Source: BOG-908 sp963795825
GTDB lineage: Bacteria; Pseudomonadota; Alphaproteobacteria; Acetobacterales; Acetobacteraceae
Reading direction: 5' to 3'
Assembly (NCBI GenBank): GCA_963795825.1
Contig: CAWCIW010000004.1
Span: forward strand, 356,578-420,577
DNA length: 64,000 bases
Shown: positions 17,986 through 26,081 of the stretch, piece after piece
How the letters are laid out: the number at the start of each line of letters is the position of its first letter
Numbering within the stretch: position 1 is the first letter of the stretch
Notes under the pieces: generated by a model
What the model was told of the DNA's origin: nothing
The model's database searches: none
Seen by the model: the letters and a program-made list of their open reading frames with translations, nothing else
Translations under genes and position numbers: made by a program

Positions 17986-18565
17986 AGGCGGCCAACGTGC
18001 CCGCCAGCTTCGCCGATTGTGTCGCCAGCGCATCCATCAACGGCGGCGACAGCACGTCATAATGCGGCAAGCCAAGCTCTTCGAGCCGTGCGCGTATCGC
18101 CGTCGTATGGCTTGGCGGCACACCACCCTCGATGATCGAAGACACGAACGCAGCGAAACCGGGCGTTGCGAAACCCGGCTTGTCGGCGAGTTCGGTGTGG
18201 ATGAAATCCAGGCCATAGAACGCGTGGTTCTTGTTCTCGATCCGGCCAAACATGTGCACACCGCATGCCTTGCAGGCGTGGCGCTGGATTGCGGCATTTG
18301 CGTCCACAACGTGGAGCTTCTCGCCGTGTTCGAGCACCTCCACGGCATCACGCGACACAACTGCGATCTGGGAGAATATCGCGCCCTTCGGTTTCCAGCA
18401 TTTTGTGCAGCCGCAAACATGGTTGTGGGCGCATTGTGCGGTGATGCGCACTTTCACCGGCTCGGACTGGCAGTGACAAGCCAGCGTGGCACCGGAAAAT
18501 TCGCCTGCGCCGCCTTTCGGCACGCCGTCATCGACCGCGGGATGGATCATGACTTTATCGGACAT
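17984..18565 (-). CDS. gfa: S-(hydroxymethyl)glutathione synthase
   Basis: A 193-residue Gfa/DUF636 zinc protein. Cys ligands are seen in ATLACHCQS, HVCGCTKCWKPKGA and HACKACGVHMFG. It speeds condensation of formaldehyde with glutathione (or binds and delivers glutathione), feeding the glutathione-dependent formaldehyde dehydrogenase at 29462-30571. The ATG at 18565 has GGAGGT 4 nt upstream and matches the family start (MSDKVMIHPAVDDG). Last gene of the minus-strand methanol cluster, about 100 bp after fghA. Confidence 0.93.
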   Translation of the reverse strand: MSDKVMIHPAVDDGVPKGGAGEFSGATLACHCQSEPVKVRITAQCAHNHVCGCTKCWKPKGAIFSQIAVVSRDAVEVLEHGEKLHVVDANAAIQRHACKACGVHMFGRIENKNHAFYGLDFIHTELADKPGFATPGFAAFVSSIIEGGVPPSHTTAIRARLEELGLPHYDVLSPPLMDALATQSAKLAGTLAA

Positions 18566-18663
18566 AGTGACCTCCATAGTGTTTGAAGCTTGGGCCGTGC
18601 CGTATGCTACCATGCAGGCCCGCACCGGGGAAATTCAGGCATTTCGCGGCGGAGGTCTGCCGG

Positions 18664-19503
18664 TCAGGCCAACGCGGCCGCATGGTAGCGCAGGTGATCC
18701 TCGATAAAGCTTGCAATGAAGTAGTAGGAATGATCGTAGCCGGGCTGGCGCCGGAGTTGCAGCGAGATCCCGGCGCTTGCACAAGCCGCTTCCAGTAGCT
18801 CTGGCTTGAGTTGCGCTTCGAGAAAATTATCAGCTAGCCCTTGATCGACCAGCAATCCCGGAAGGCGGTGCCCGTCCGCGATCAACGCCGTGGCGTCGTA
18901 TTCGCGCCATAGCGGCGACTGCGGACCGAGGTAGCCGCCGAGCGCCTTCTGGCCCCAGGGGCAGTTGATCGGCGAGGCGATCGGCGCAAACGCAGATACG
19001 GATTTGAAGCGGCCGGGATTGCGCAGGGCAATTGTGAGCGCGCCGTGGCCGCCCATCGAATGGCCGGAGATGGACTGCCGTGCCATGTCGGCCGGCAACG
19101 TCACTGCAATTACGCCGGGAAGTTCGGTTTCCAGATATGCGCGCATGCGGTAATTTGCGGCAAAGGGGGCCTGTGTCGCGTTAAGATAGAAACCGGCGCC
19201 AAGGCCGAAATCATAGCTGCCTGCCGGATCGCCCGGTACGCCTTCGCCACGCGGGCTGGTATCCGGTACGATCAGGATCAGACCGAGTTCGGCTGCCACG
19301 CGCTGCGCGCCCGCTTTCGCGATGAAATTCTCTTCCGTGCAGGTTAATCCGGAGAGGAACCACAGTACCGGCAGCTTCGTGTTTTCGGCTTGCCCAGGAA
19401 CGAACGCCGCAAAACGCATCGGTGTCCCTGTTTCTGCAGATTGGTGCCGGAAGACGTATTGCACGCCGCCGAAGCTGCGGTTCTGAGATAGCGTTTCAAC
19501 CAT
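18664..19503 (-). CDS. fghA: S-formylglutathione hydrolase
   Basis: A 279-residue esterase-D family alpha/beta hydrolase, normal length. Nucleophile Ser in SGHSMGGHGAL, acid in LVDQGLADNF, His in GYDHSYYFIASF. It hydrolyses S-formylglutathione to formate and glutathione, the last step of the glutathione-linked formaldehyde pathway, in the cytosol. Start at 19503 (MVETLSQNRSFGG) agrees with family alignments; a longer frame upstream is not needed. It lies between the DUF2380 gene and gfa, in the same orientation as xoxF. Confidence 0.94.
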   Translation of the reverse strand: MVETLSQNRSFGGVQYVFRHQSAETGTPMRFAAFVPGQAENTKLPVLWFLSGLTCTEENFIAKAGAQRVAAELGLILIVPDTSPRGEGVPGDPAGSYDFGLGAGFYLNATQAPFAANYRMRAYLETELPGVIAVTLPADMARQSISGHSMGGHGALTIALRNPGRFKSVSAFAPIASPINCPWGQKALGGYLGPQSPLWREYDATALIADGHRLPGLLVDQGLADNFLEAQLKPELLEAACASAGISLQLRRQPGYDHSYYFIASFIEDHLRYHAAALA

Positions 19504-19616
19504 GTGTGCACCCGAATGTGGTTTGGCGCTCAGAGCGTGCGGCGACGGCGCCTGGAAGGCAATACAGGCCTCGCGCCTTGGGTTAGAACTACTCCCGGCC
19601 AACATACGCGAGCTGT

Positions 19617-20129
19617 TCAGCCTATAGCGGCAATCACCATCTCGCCCACAAATACCGTGGCATGCCGCCAGGCATCTTCACTGTCGCCCCGAAACGACAC
19701 AGTGCGGGCGAGGACCGACTTTCCGTCGGACACGCGCATCACCTCGACATCCCCAAACTGGATCAACGAACTGATCTTGTGTATGGCGCCGAACACCACG
19801 TATTGCGCATGCCCGGCGCGTGCGGCTTCGGTCATCGCGGACTGGTCGAGACGGTCAACGGAGCAGGGGGCGGTGGCGCAATGTAGTGGCTCGGCTATGA
19901 ATTTTGTGCTCTTGCCGAGCATGTCCAGGATGCCCGCCTTGTAGGCGGCGAGCCGTGCGGCGTGGGCAGCTACCTGATCGCGCACCTCGCCCGAAGAATC
20001 CTGGTACACGAAGTCAGCTACAGCAACGGTGGGGGGCGCGGCGTATGCAACCGTGGCGGCAAGGTTGAGCATCATGATCGCCGCGGATGCCTGCATTGCT
20101 ACGCGCGTACGAACACATTTAGCATTCAC
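19617..20129 (-). CDS. DUF2380 domain secreted protein of the xox cluster
   Basis: A 170-residue protein with an N-terminal signal segment (ASAAIMMLNLAATVAYAAPP). The rest, PTVAVADFVYQDSSGEVRDQ and QYVVFGAIHKISSLIQFGDV, matches DUF2380, a family with a fold like the curli/TolB-type N-terminal domain. Genes of this family are recurrent neighbours of XoxF/PQQ dehydrogenase clusters, but no function is known. It starts with GTG whose last bases overlap the xoxJ stop as GTGA (20126-20129), so it should be translated with xoxJ. Probably periplasmic. Confidence 0.75.
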   Translation of the reverse strand: MNAKCVRTRVAMQASAAIMMLNLAATVAYAAPPTVAVADFVYQDSSGEVRDQVAAHAARLAAYKAGILDMLGKSTKFIAEPLHCATAPCSVDRLDQSAMTEAARAGHAQYVVFGAIHKISSLIQFGDVEVMRVSDGKSVLARTVSFRGDSEDAWRHATVFVGEMVIAAIG

Positions 20130-20968
20130 GGCGAGGTCGCGTCAGGTGCGAGGGGCTTATCCTGCTCGTCGAGCAGAGGGATATTGTAGTCGCGCAAAAT
20201 CTTCAGGATTTGCGGTTCTTCCTTGGCGATAACGGCATTCAATTTATGGCGGAAATCAACGTCACCTTGTCGCACACCCATAGCGATGTGGTAATCCATA
20301 CGCACTTTGGCATTTTCCGGATCGAGAAACGCCAAATGTAGCGGCAAATGGTCGTGCTTGACATAGAAGCCCGCGATAGGCCCCCAGATCAGGCCGACAT
20401 CAACGTGTCCTTCGGCAATGTCCTTAACCATTTGATAGGCTGGCTGTTCTACGCGGGTATCTACCATCAAAGCGTAGATCGATGTCTGGTCCATAAGGTT
20501 GCGGTTGATAATCAATTCGGTTGGCGGGGTTGCAGCTACGAGCCCAAAACGCCGGCCAGCAATCTTCCAATCGCTTACGCGGGGATTATCGATATTGTCA
20601 GCCTTGCGCGTGAGCATGACGTAGCCGGTGTGATAATACGGCTCGGTTGTCGCCATATCGTCCACGCCGGCGACGGTGCCTATCACCACGTCGCAACGGT
20701 GCTGCATCAGCGTGGCACGCACGAAACCCTGCGAGTCCGGAAACCAAGTGTAAGACAGCTTAAGGCCGAGATCATGCGCAACCAGCGATGCGATCTTGTT
20801 CTCAAACCCTTCCTGCTGCTGATTCGAATACGGCAGGTCGTGCGGATCGGCACAGACGCGCAGTTCGGTCTGAGATACCAGGTCGGGTGTCTGCTGTGCG
20901 ACAGCGCGATTGGGAAAGGCCGCTCCGAAAGCAGCACTTACCAGCGCTGCCGCGGCCACTCGGATCAT
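20126..20968 (-). CDS. xoxJ: Periplasmic methanol-oxidation protein XoxJ
   Basis: A 280-residue solute-binding-protein-fold protein of the MoxJ/XoxJ family. Signal peptide MIRVAAAALVSAAFGAAFPN, then the type 3 SBP pattern: LRVCADPHDLPYSNQQQEGF, DVVIGTVAGVDDMATTEPYY, and DVGLIWGPIAGFYVK. XoxJ is thought to help activate or assemble XoxF in the periplasm; it is not a true transporter subunit. The ATG at 20968 lies 8 nt after the xoxG stop. Context (xoxF-xoxG-xoxJ) is the usual order. Confidence 0.92.
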   Translation of the reverse strand: MIRVAAAALVSAAFGAAFPNRAVAQQTPDLVSQTELRVCADPHDLPYSNQQQEGFENKIASLVAHDLGLKLSYTWFPDSQGFVRATLMQHRCDVVIGTVAGVDDMATTEPYYHTGYVMLTRKADNIDNPRVSDWKIAGRRFGLVAATPPTELIINRNLMDQTSIYALMVDTRVEQPAYQMVKDIAEGHVDVGLIWGPIAGFYVKHDHLPLHLAFLDPENAKVRMDYHIAMGVRQGDVDFRHKLNAVIAKEEPQILKILRDYNIPLLDEQDKPLAPDATSP

Positions 20969-20975
20969 CACCCGA

Positions 20976-21425
20976 TTATTGCTCGATGTGTTCAGGATGC
21001 CCGCGCCCAAGAGCGCCATCGGAACGCGCGAGCAGATAGGCGTAGATATTTTCCATGTTATCGACGACGTCTTCATTGGTTCCGAAGGACGGCATGACAA
21101 GATCGCTAGCCTGGCTGACCTCCTTCTTGCCGTTGATGATGGTGTTTTCCACCTGCTCCTTGCTGAGCCGTTTCAACGACTGTGTCAGGTTGGGAGCATA
21201 GGAGCTGCCGAGTCCGTCAGGGCCGTGGCACCGCATGCAGGCGTCGCCGTAATACAGGAAACCCTTATAGGTATTCATGTCCACCTTGTCCCCGTCCTTG
21301 ACGGTGTAAGGCTTGGCAGACGGGGCTGAGTCAGTGGCGCCTGATGCCGGTTGGCCAATCACGAAGATCACGGCTAGCGCCACTCCGGCGACAGAAAACG
21401 CTGTCAGACTTTGGCGTGAAAACAT
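20976..21425 (-). CDS. xoxG: Cytochrome c electron acceptor XoxG
   Basis: A 149-residue class I cytochrome c. The signal peptide (SLTAFSVAGVALAVIFVIG) is followed by one haem site CMRCH in YYGDACMRCHGPDGLGSSYA and a likely Met ligand in DLVMPSFG. It takes electrons from PQQ in XoxF and passes them to the respiratory chain. The chosen ATG (21425) has CTGGAGG upstream; the longer frame to 21491 lacks a site and spoils the signal peptide. Located 100 bp after xoxF. Confidence 0.92.
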   Translation of the reverse strand: MFSRQSLTAFSVAGVALAVIFVIGQPASGATDSAPSAKPYTVKDGDKVDMNTYKGFLYYGDACMRCHGPDGLGSSYAPNLTQSLKRLSKEQVENTIINGKKEVSQASDLVMPSFGTNEDVVDNMENIYAYLLARSDGALGRGHPEHIEQ

Positions 21426-21525
21426 TCTGGCCTCCAGTGTCGCGATCTTCAGATAACGAAGGTCGTAAAATAAAATAAGCCCCGCCTGCATTTCTGCAAG
21501 CGGGGCAGGACGATTGGCGCAGTTC

Positions 21526-23322
21526 TTAGTCGGACAGACCGAACACAGTCAGTACGCCGCCGAGCTGTGTGTAGTTGGAGAGCTGACGATACGCGCCGAC
21601 AGCGCCGAGGCCCGCAGTGGATTCCGACAGTCCGGCGGCCATGCCGATACCAGCCCAGCCACCGACACCGGACAGAACGGCAAGGTATTGCTTGCCGTTA
21701 TGCGTGTAGGTGTTGATGTTTCCGATAATCCCAGACGGCGTCTTGAACTTGTAGAGCAGGCGGCCGGTCTTCTGGTCGACGACCTTCAGGTAGCCATCGA
21801 GAGTGCCATACACGGCAACATCGCCGGCAGTGGCCAACGCGCCGGACCAGACAGAGAAGGTTTCCGGATCGGACCAGAGGATTTTGCCCTGGTTCGCATC
21901 ATAGGCGATGAAGTTACCCAGGTTCTTTTGCCCGGCAGGCGGGAACATCGACAGCGTAGCGCCGACATAAGCCTGGCCGGCAGTGTAGCTCACCTTGAAC
22001 GGCTCGTAGTCCATACAGACGTGGTTCGTCGGCACAAAGAAGATGTGGTTTTTCGGCGAGTAGGCCGAAGGCTGTTCATCCTTAGAGCCGAGCGCGGCGG
22101 GGCAGACGCCCTTGGTGTTGTGGTCTGCACCCTGTACGCCCGGGCCATACTGGTTGACCAGGACGGGCCGGCCGCTCGCCAGATCGATCTTGCTCGCCCA
22201 GTTTACGGCCGGATCGAACTTCTCGGCCTCAAGCAGTTTCCCTGTGCCGCGATCGAGCACGTAGGCGAAACCGTTGCGATCGAAATGGACGAGGGCATGG
22301 GTTTGCACGCCGTGCACTGGCAGATCAGCCAGCACCATCTCGTTTACGCCGTCATAATCCCACTGGTCATGCGGGGTCATCTGATACACCCACTTCGCCT
22401 GGCCGCTGTCTGCGTCACGCGCGAAGATGGAGAGCGACCACTTGTTGTCGCCAGGGCGCTGCGTCGGGTTCCAGGTCCCGGGATTACCCGAGCCGTAATA
22501 GATCAGATTGAGCTTCGGATCGTAGGACAGCCAGCCCCAGGTGCCGCCGCCGCCATGCTTCCACTGATCACCCTGCCAGGTGGAGGTGGAGCTGTTTTTG
22601 CCGACCGGCTTGCCCATTGACATCGTGTGTTCGGGATCGAACTTGATCATGTCGTCGGTGCCGGAAGAATAGGCTACCCATGCCTTGCTGCCGTCCTTGA
22701 TATTGTAGGCGGTCAGGCGACCCTGCACACCGAATTCGCCGCCGCTGACGCCGAGTATGACCTTGTCATGCACGACGAGTGGCGCAGAGGTGCCGGTCTC
22801 GCCCTTGCCCGGATCGCCGTCCTTCACTGTCCAGACGACCTTGCCGGTTTTCGCGTCGAGTGCCACCAGCGACGTGTCCGCCTGGTGCAGGAAGATCATG
22901 CCTTCGCCATAGGCGACGCCGCGATTCACGGTGTCGCAGCACATGACGGGGATCACATTCAAATCCTGGTGCGGCTCGTATTTCCACACGATCTTGCCGG
23001 AGTCGTTCAGGTCGAGCGCAAACACGGTGTTGGGAAACGGCGTGGACAGATACATCATGTCGCCGATGACGAGCGGACCGCCCTCATGTCCGCGCAGCAC
23101 GCCGGTCGAGAAAGTCCAAACCGGATGCAGGTTCTTTGCCGTGGTCGCGTTGATCTGGTGCAGGTCGCTATAACGTTGCGACGCATAATTGCCGAGCGGG
23201 ATGACCCATTGCGAGGAGTCGGTCGAGGCTTTCTGCAGCGCGTCGTTGGCGCGCGCCGGCGAGGTGCTGAAAGCAGCAACCATCGCCGCCGCGCAAACTG
23301 TGAGTGACAAAAGATTTCTCAT
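21526..23322 (-). CDS. xoxF: Lanthanide-dependent methanol dehydrogenase XoxF
   Basis: A 598-residue PQQ alcohol dehydrogenase with an eight-bladed propeller (repeated DAKTGKVVW / DQKTGRLLYKF W-motifs) and a signal peptide (MRNLLSLTVCAAAMVAAFST, cleavage near ARA-ND). The vicinal disulfide is C128-C129 in PVMCCDTVNRG. The catalytic Asp is D322 in HDQWDYDGVNE, and the extra Asp two residues on (D324, the DYD motif) marks lanthanide rather than calcium enzymes. It oxidises methanol to formaldehyde in the periplasm, with electrons to XoxG. GGGAG stands 6 nt before the ATG. Frame intact. A 348-bp upstream gap probably holds its promoter. Confidence 0.97.
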   Translation of the reverse strand: MRNLLSLTVCAAAMVAAFSTSPARANDALQKASTDSSQWVIPLGNYASQRYSDLHQINATTAKNLHPVWTFSTGVLRGHEGGPLVIGDMMYLSTPFPNTVFALDLNDSGKIVWKYEPHQDLNVIPVMCCDTVNRGVAYGEGMIFLHQADTSLVALDAKTGKVVWTVKDGDPGKGETGTSAPLVVHDKVILGVSGGEFGVQGRLTAYNIKDGSKAWVAYSSGTDDMIKFDPEHTMSMGKPVGKNSSTSTWQGDQWKHGGGGTWGWLSYDPKLNLIYYGSGNPGTWNPTQRPGDNKWSLSIFARDADSGQAKWVYQMTPHDQWDYDGVNEMVLADLPVHGVQTHALVHFDRNGFAYVLDRGTGKLLEAEKFDPAVNWASKIDLASGRPVLVNQYGPGVQGADHNTKGVCPAALGSKDEQPSAYSPKNHIFFVPTNHVCMDYEPFKVSYTAGQAYVGATLSMFPPAGQKNLGNFIAYDANQGKILWSDPETFSVWSGALATAGDVAVYGTLDGYLKVVDQKTGRLLYKFKTPSGIIGNINTYTHNGKQYLAVLSGVGGWAGIGMAAGLSESTAGLGAVGAYRQLSNYTQLGGVLTVFGLSD

Positions 23323-23670
23323 GGAGGTCTCCCTGACTTCTTGTTTCGCCCGGTTCCCCAGGTCGTTCCGTCCCAAGATTTCTCAGGCACGGTATATCTG
23401 GCCTGCCGGTGCAGGATCTTTGAACTTCAAACGCGGGCCGTAGCATAAGGCGGAAAACGGATCGTCAAACCCACGTTCTCCACCTATTTTGCTGCGCTGC
23501 ACAAGATTGCGGTGCGGTGTAGCCCAGGGACCGTCCCAAACTCGGCAGTCGATACCTGACAACATTACAGTAGGTTCGTGCAAGCGAAACTTTGCCCGAA
23601 ATTCACGTAACGTCGAGAAAAGTTCCTATGGAATTGGTGGGCAGTGTCGGCACGGCGAAATCCTGTCCAA
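23323..23670. promoter_or_regulatory. Probable xoxF promoter region, 348 bp without gene
   Basis: No convincing coding frame lies here. It separates the small conserved gene (ending at 23671) from xoxF and is long enough for the xoxF promoter and operators. A 5-bp hairpin, CCTGC-CGGT-GCAGG, lies at 23402-23415. I see no unambiguous -35/-10 pair or regulator box. Confidence 0.4.
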
Positions 23671-23904
23671 TTAGGCAACGTTGTGCTGCGCTGCAACATC
23701 GTTGTTTGTCTGGCGTGGCACATTCATCTCGCAGCGCCAGCTCTTCAGTGTGAAGGAGGGGTGTTCCTGCAGAAACTCCTGGGCACGCATCTGGCCGCTC
23801 ATCGTGCAGCCGACAATCGACTCGAACCTGTCTAGAGCCAAGTGTTTTTCTGTGCATGTCTTGGCGTCAGCCACCAGGCAATATACGATAACCAATTCGA
23901 TCAT
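23671..23904 (-). CDS. Conserved small Cys-containing protein
   Basis: A 77-residue protein beginning MIELVIVYCLVADAKTCTEK, then SIVGCTMSGQMRAQEFLQEH and SFTLKSWRCEMN. It resembles a family of uncharacterised alphaproteobacterial proteins of about 70 residues with a GQ...HP...W.C ending; I know it by pattern only and no function is assigned. GAGGGG lies 6 nt before the ATG at 23904; a longer frame to 24000 lacks a site. Four conserved-looking Cys suggest two disulfides or a metal site. It lies directly upstream of xoxF on the same strand and is divergent from the cytochrome block. Confidence 0.65.
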   Translation of the reverse strand: MIELVIVYCLVADAKTCTEKHLALDRFESIVGCTMSGQMRAQEFLQEHPSFTLKSWRCEMNVPRQTNNDVAAQHNVA

Positions 23905-24011
23905 GACGATCCCCTCGAAGAGTGTCCGGCGCGGTGCAGCCAGCAAACCAGCGTCCGGCTGGCCGGTGCGCATTGTCTCTGCCGGACCGGGCTGCAACAA
24001 GGTGAAAACAC

Positions 24012-24383
24012 ATGCTTAGGCGGTTGTTTACGATCACGAGCGTAGCTGTGGCCTTGTGTTGCCTCAGTACACTTCTGTGTGCGCAGGATGCCAAGGTGCC
24101 GCGGAACAACTACCCGACCTCCGCGCGTGCCGACTACGTGCTCGGCTGCTTAGCGGCCAATGGCTTCCAGCACAGCCTGCTGGATAAATGTGCGTGTGCT
24201 ATCGACGTGATCGCCGATCGCCTCAGCTACCAGGATTACGAGAACGCGGACACGGTAATGAGTATGCAGCAGGCGGCCGTGGGACCACGTGGCGGCCTAT
24301 TCCGCGACACGCCGGTTGCTAAGCAAACGCTCGAAGCACTCCGCCGCGCTCAGGCAGAGGCCAATTTGCGTTGCGGCGCCTGA
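24012..24383 (+). CDS. Secreted Cys-rich protein of the xox cluster, unknown
   Basis: A 123-residue protein with a signal peptide (MLRRLFTITSVAVALCCLST, cleavage near LCA-QD). The mature part has DYVLGCLAANGF, LLDKCACAIDVIADRLSYQDY and a final LRCGA, so four Cys including a CAC pair. No haem motif. Similar proteins recur beside XoxF and cytochrome genes in alphaproteobacteria, but the role is unknown; a disulfide-stabilised periplasmic partner is my inference. First gene of the plus-strand arm, about 110 bp after the divergent small gene. Confidence 0.65.
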   Translation: MLRRLFTITSVAVALCCLSTLLCAQDAKVPRNNYPTSARADYVLGCLAANGFQHSLLDKCACAIDVIADRLSYQDYENADTVMSMQQAAVGPRGGLFRDTPVAKQTLEALRRAQAEANLRCGA

Positions 24384-24495
24384 ACCAACGCCTGGAATTG
24401 TGCGATGCAGCAAATACCGCGCATCGTTGGGCCGTGCTTGACAATGATCAAGCGCTCCGTACTTGCAGTTAGAGAATTTCACCCCAGGGGGGACG

Positions 24496-24885
24496 ATGAC
24501 ATATTCCGCTACACGCGCCTTGCTGCAGTTCGGCGCGGTCGCACTGCTCGTTGGCCTGGCGAGTTCGTCGGCGAACGCCGCTGACGAAGCCGCAGGTAAA
24601 GCCTTGTTTGGCCAGAAATGCGCTTTGTGTCATGCGCCGGTGCAGGGGCAGAACAAGATCGGACCGAGCCTGTGGAACGTGGTCGGCCGGAAAGCCGGCA
24701 GCTTACCCGACTACACCTATTCCGACGCGATGAAGAATGCCGACCGTGTGTGGAATCCGACGACTCTCAGCGATTACCTGACCAATCCGCGCGCCAAGAT
24801 CCCTGGTGTGAAAATGATCTTCGCCGGTTTGCCGAATGAGACGGACAGGCAAAACATCATCGCCTATCTATCGACTTTGAAATAG
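24496..24885 (+). CDS. Periplasmic class I cytochrome c (c2/c550-like)
   Basis: A 129-residue protein: signal peptide (LLQFGAVALLVGLASSSANA), haem site CALCH in LFGQKCALCHAP, GPSLWNVVGRKAG and a Met ligand in GVKMIFAGLPN. This is the mitochondrial-like cytochrome c2 pattern. It probably takes electrons from XoxG to a terminal oxidase. The ATG at 24496 follows a G-rich ribosome site (AGGGGGGACG). Followed after 10 bp by the ABC-associated binding protein gene, so probably one operon. Confidence 0.9.
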   Translation: MTYSATRALLQFGAVALLVGLASSSANAADEAAGKALFGQKCALCHAPVQGQNKIGPSLWNVVGRKAGSLPDYTYSDAMKNADRVWNPTTLSDYLTNPRAKIPGVKMIFAGLPNETDRQNIIAYLSTLK

Positions 24886-24895
24886 CGCTCAGTCG

Positions 24896-26081
24896 ATGCT
24901 CCGTCGCCTCGGGCAGGCGAGCCTTGTCGCGATGATGCTCGGGGCGGGTGCGTCGTCGCGCGCAGCAACGATCACGATCGACTATGTCCGCCTGGAGACA
25001 GCACAGCCGGCGCCCTCTACAGCGCTCGATCCACCGCCCACCGATACCGGGCTGTCCGGCGCCGCACTGGCTACGGCAGATACCAATACGACCGGCCAGT
25101 TCACCAGCCAGGTGTTCAAGCTGCGCGTTTTATCGGAACGCGATCCTGCCGCGCTGACGCATGCTGTGGCGGAGGATCTGGCAGCGGGGCAGAAGCTGTT
25201 CGTAACCGACGTGCCGCCAGATGTTCTGCTGAAGCTGTCGGACATGCCGGGCGCAGAGCATGCCGTGCTGCTCGATGCGACCACCGCCGACGATCGCCTG
25301 CGCAATGCGGATTGCCGCGCGAATACGCTGCATGTCCTGCCCAGCCGCGCCATGCTGGCAGACGGTCTGATGGAGTTCCTCTCAGCAAAGAGTTGGCATC
25401 GTATCATGCTGCTGACCGGTCGAGATCCCGCCGATGCGCTGTATGCCGAGGCCATACGCCATGCCGCGGAAAAGTTCGGTATCACTATCGCGCAGGATCA
25501 GCGCTGGGCGTTCAATCCGGCAGCCCAGCAGGCCGATACCGGGCACTATCAGGTCAATGACGAAGTGGCGCAAGGCGACCCAGGGCGTGCGCTACGACAT
25601 TCTCGTAGTGGCCGACGAGGCGGACAATTTCGGCGACGATCTCGCCTATCGCACGGACACGCCGCGGCCGATTGCCGGCACACAGGGGCTGGTTCCGTCT
25701 GCCTGGTCTCGCGTCATGGACGAATATGCCAGCACGCAATTGCAGACGCGTTTTCGCCGGCTTGCGAAACGTGCAATGACCAATCGTGATTATGGCGGCT
25801 GGCTGGCCGTGCGCGCGATCGGCGAAGCCGCGACACGGGCGGCGACCGCGGATCAGGCGGCGATCATCGCGTATCTGCATGGCCCGAAGTTCACCGTGTC
25901 CGGCTATAAGGGCCCCGAGTTCAGCTTCCGGGATTGGGACGGCCAGTTGCGCCAGCCGGTGTTGTTGGCAGATGATCGTTCCCTGGTGTCGGTCTCGCCG
26001 CAGCCCGGCTTCCTGCACCAGACAAACGACCTGGATTCTCTAGGGTCCGACCGACCGGAGACCGCATGCCATTCTCATTGA
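24896..26081 (+). CDS. PQQ-dependent alcohol dehydrogenase-associated ABC binding protein (TIGR03863-like), frameshifted
   Basis: Signal peptide (LGQASLVAMMLGAGASSRAA) followed by a branched-chain-type periplasmic binding fold: SERDPAALTHAVAEDLAAGQ, LHVLPSRAMLADGLMEFL, HRIMLLTGRDPADALYAEAI, and after the frame change YDILVVADEADNFGDDLAYR and the family-typical end (TNDLDSLGSDRPE). This protein type occurs with PQQ alcohol dehydrogenases next to an ABC exporter-like module; its ligand is unknown. One extra C near 25567 moves the frame: without it the protein reads NDEVAKATQGVRYDILVVAD. Length (1186 nt) fits one extra base. Last 16 nt overlap the beta-propeller start. Confidence 0.85.

Noticed and set aside
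21514..22620. A 368-codon plus-strand open frame
   Set aside because: Lies fully opposite xoxF, which is intact with catalytic motifs.
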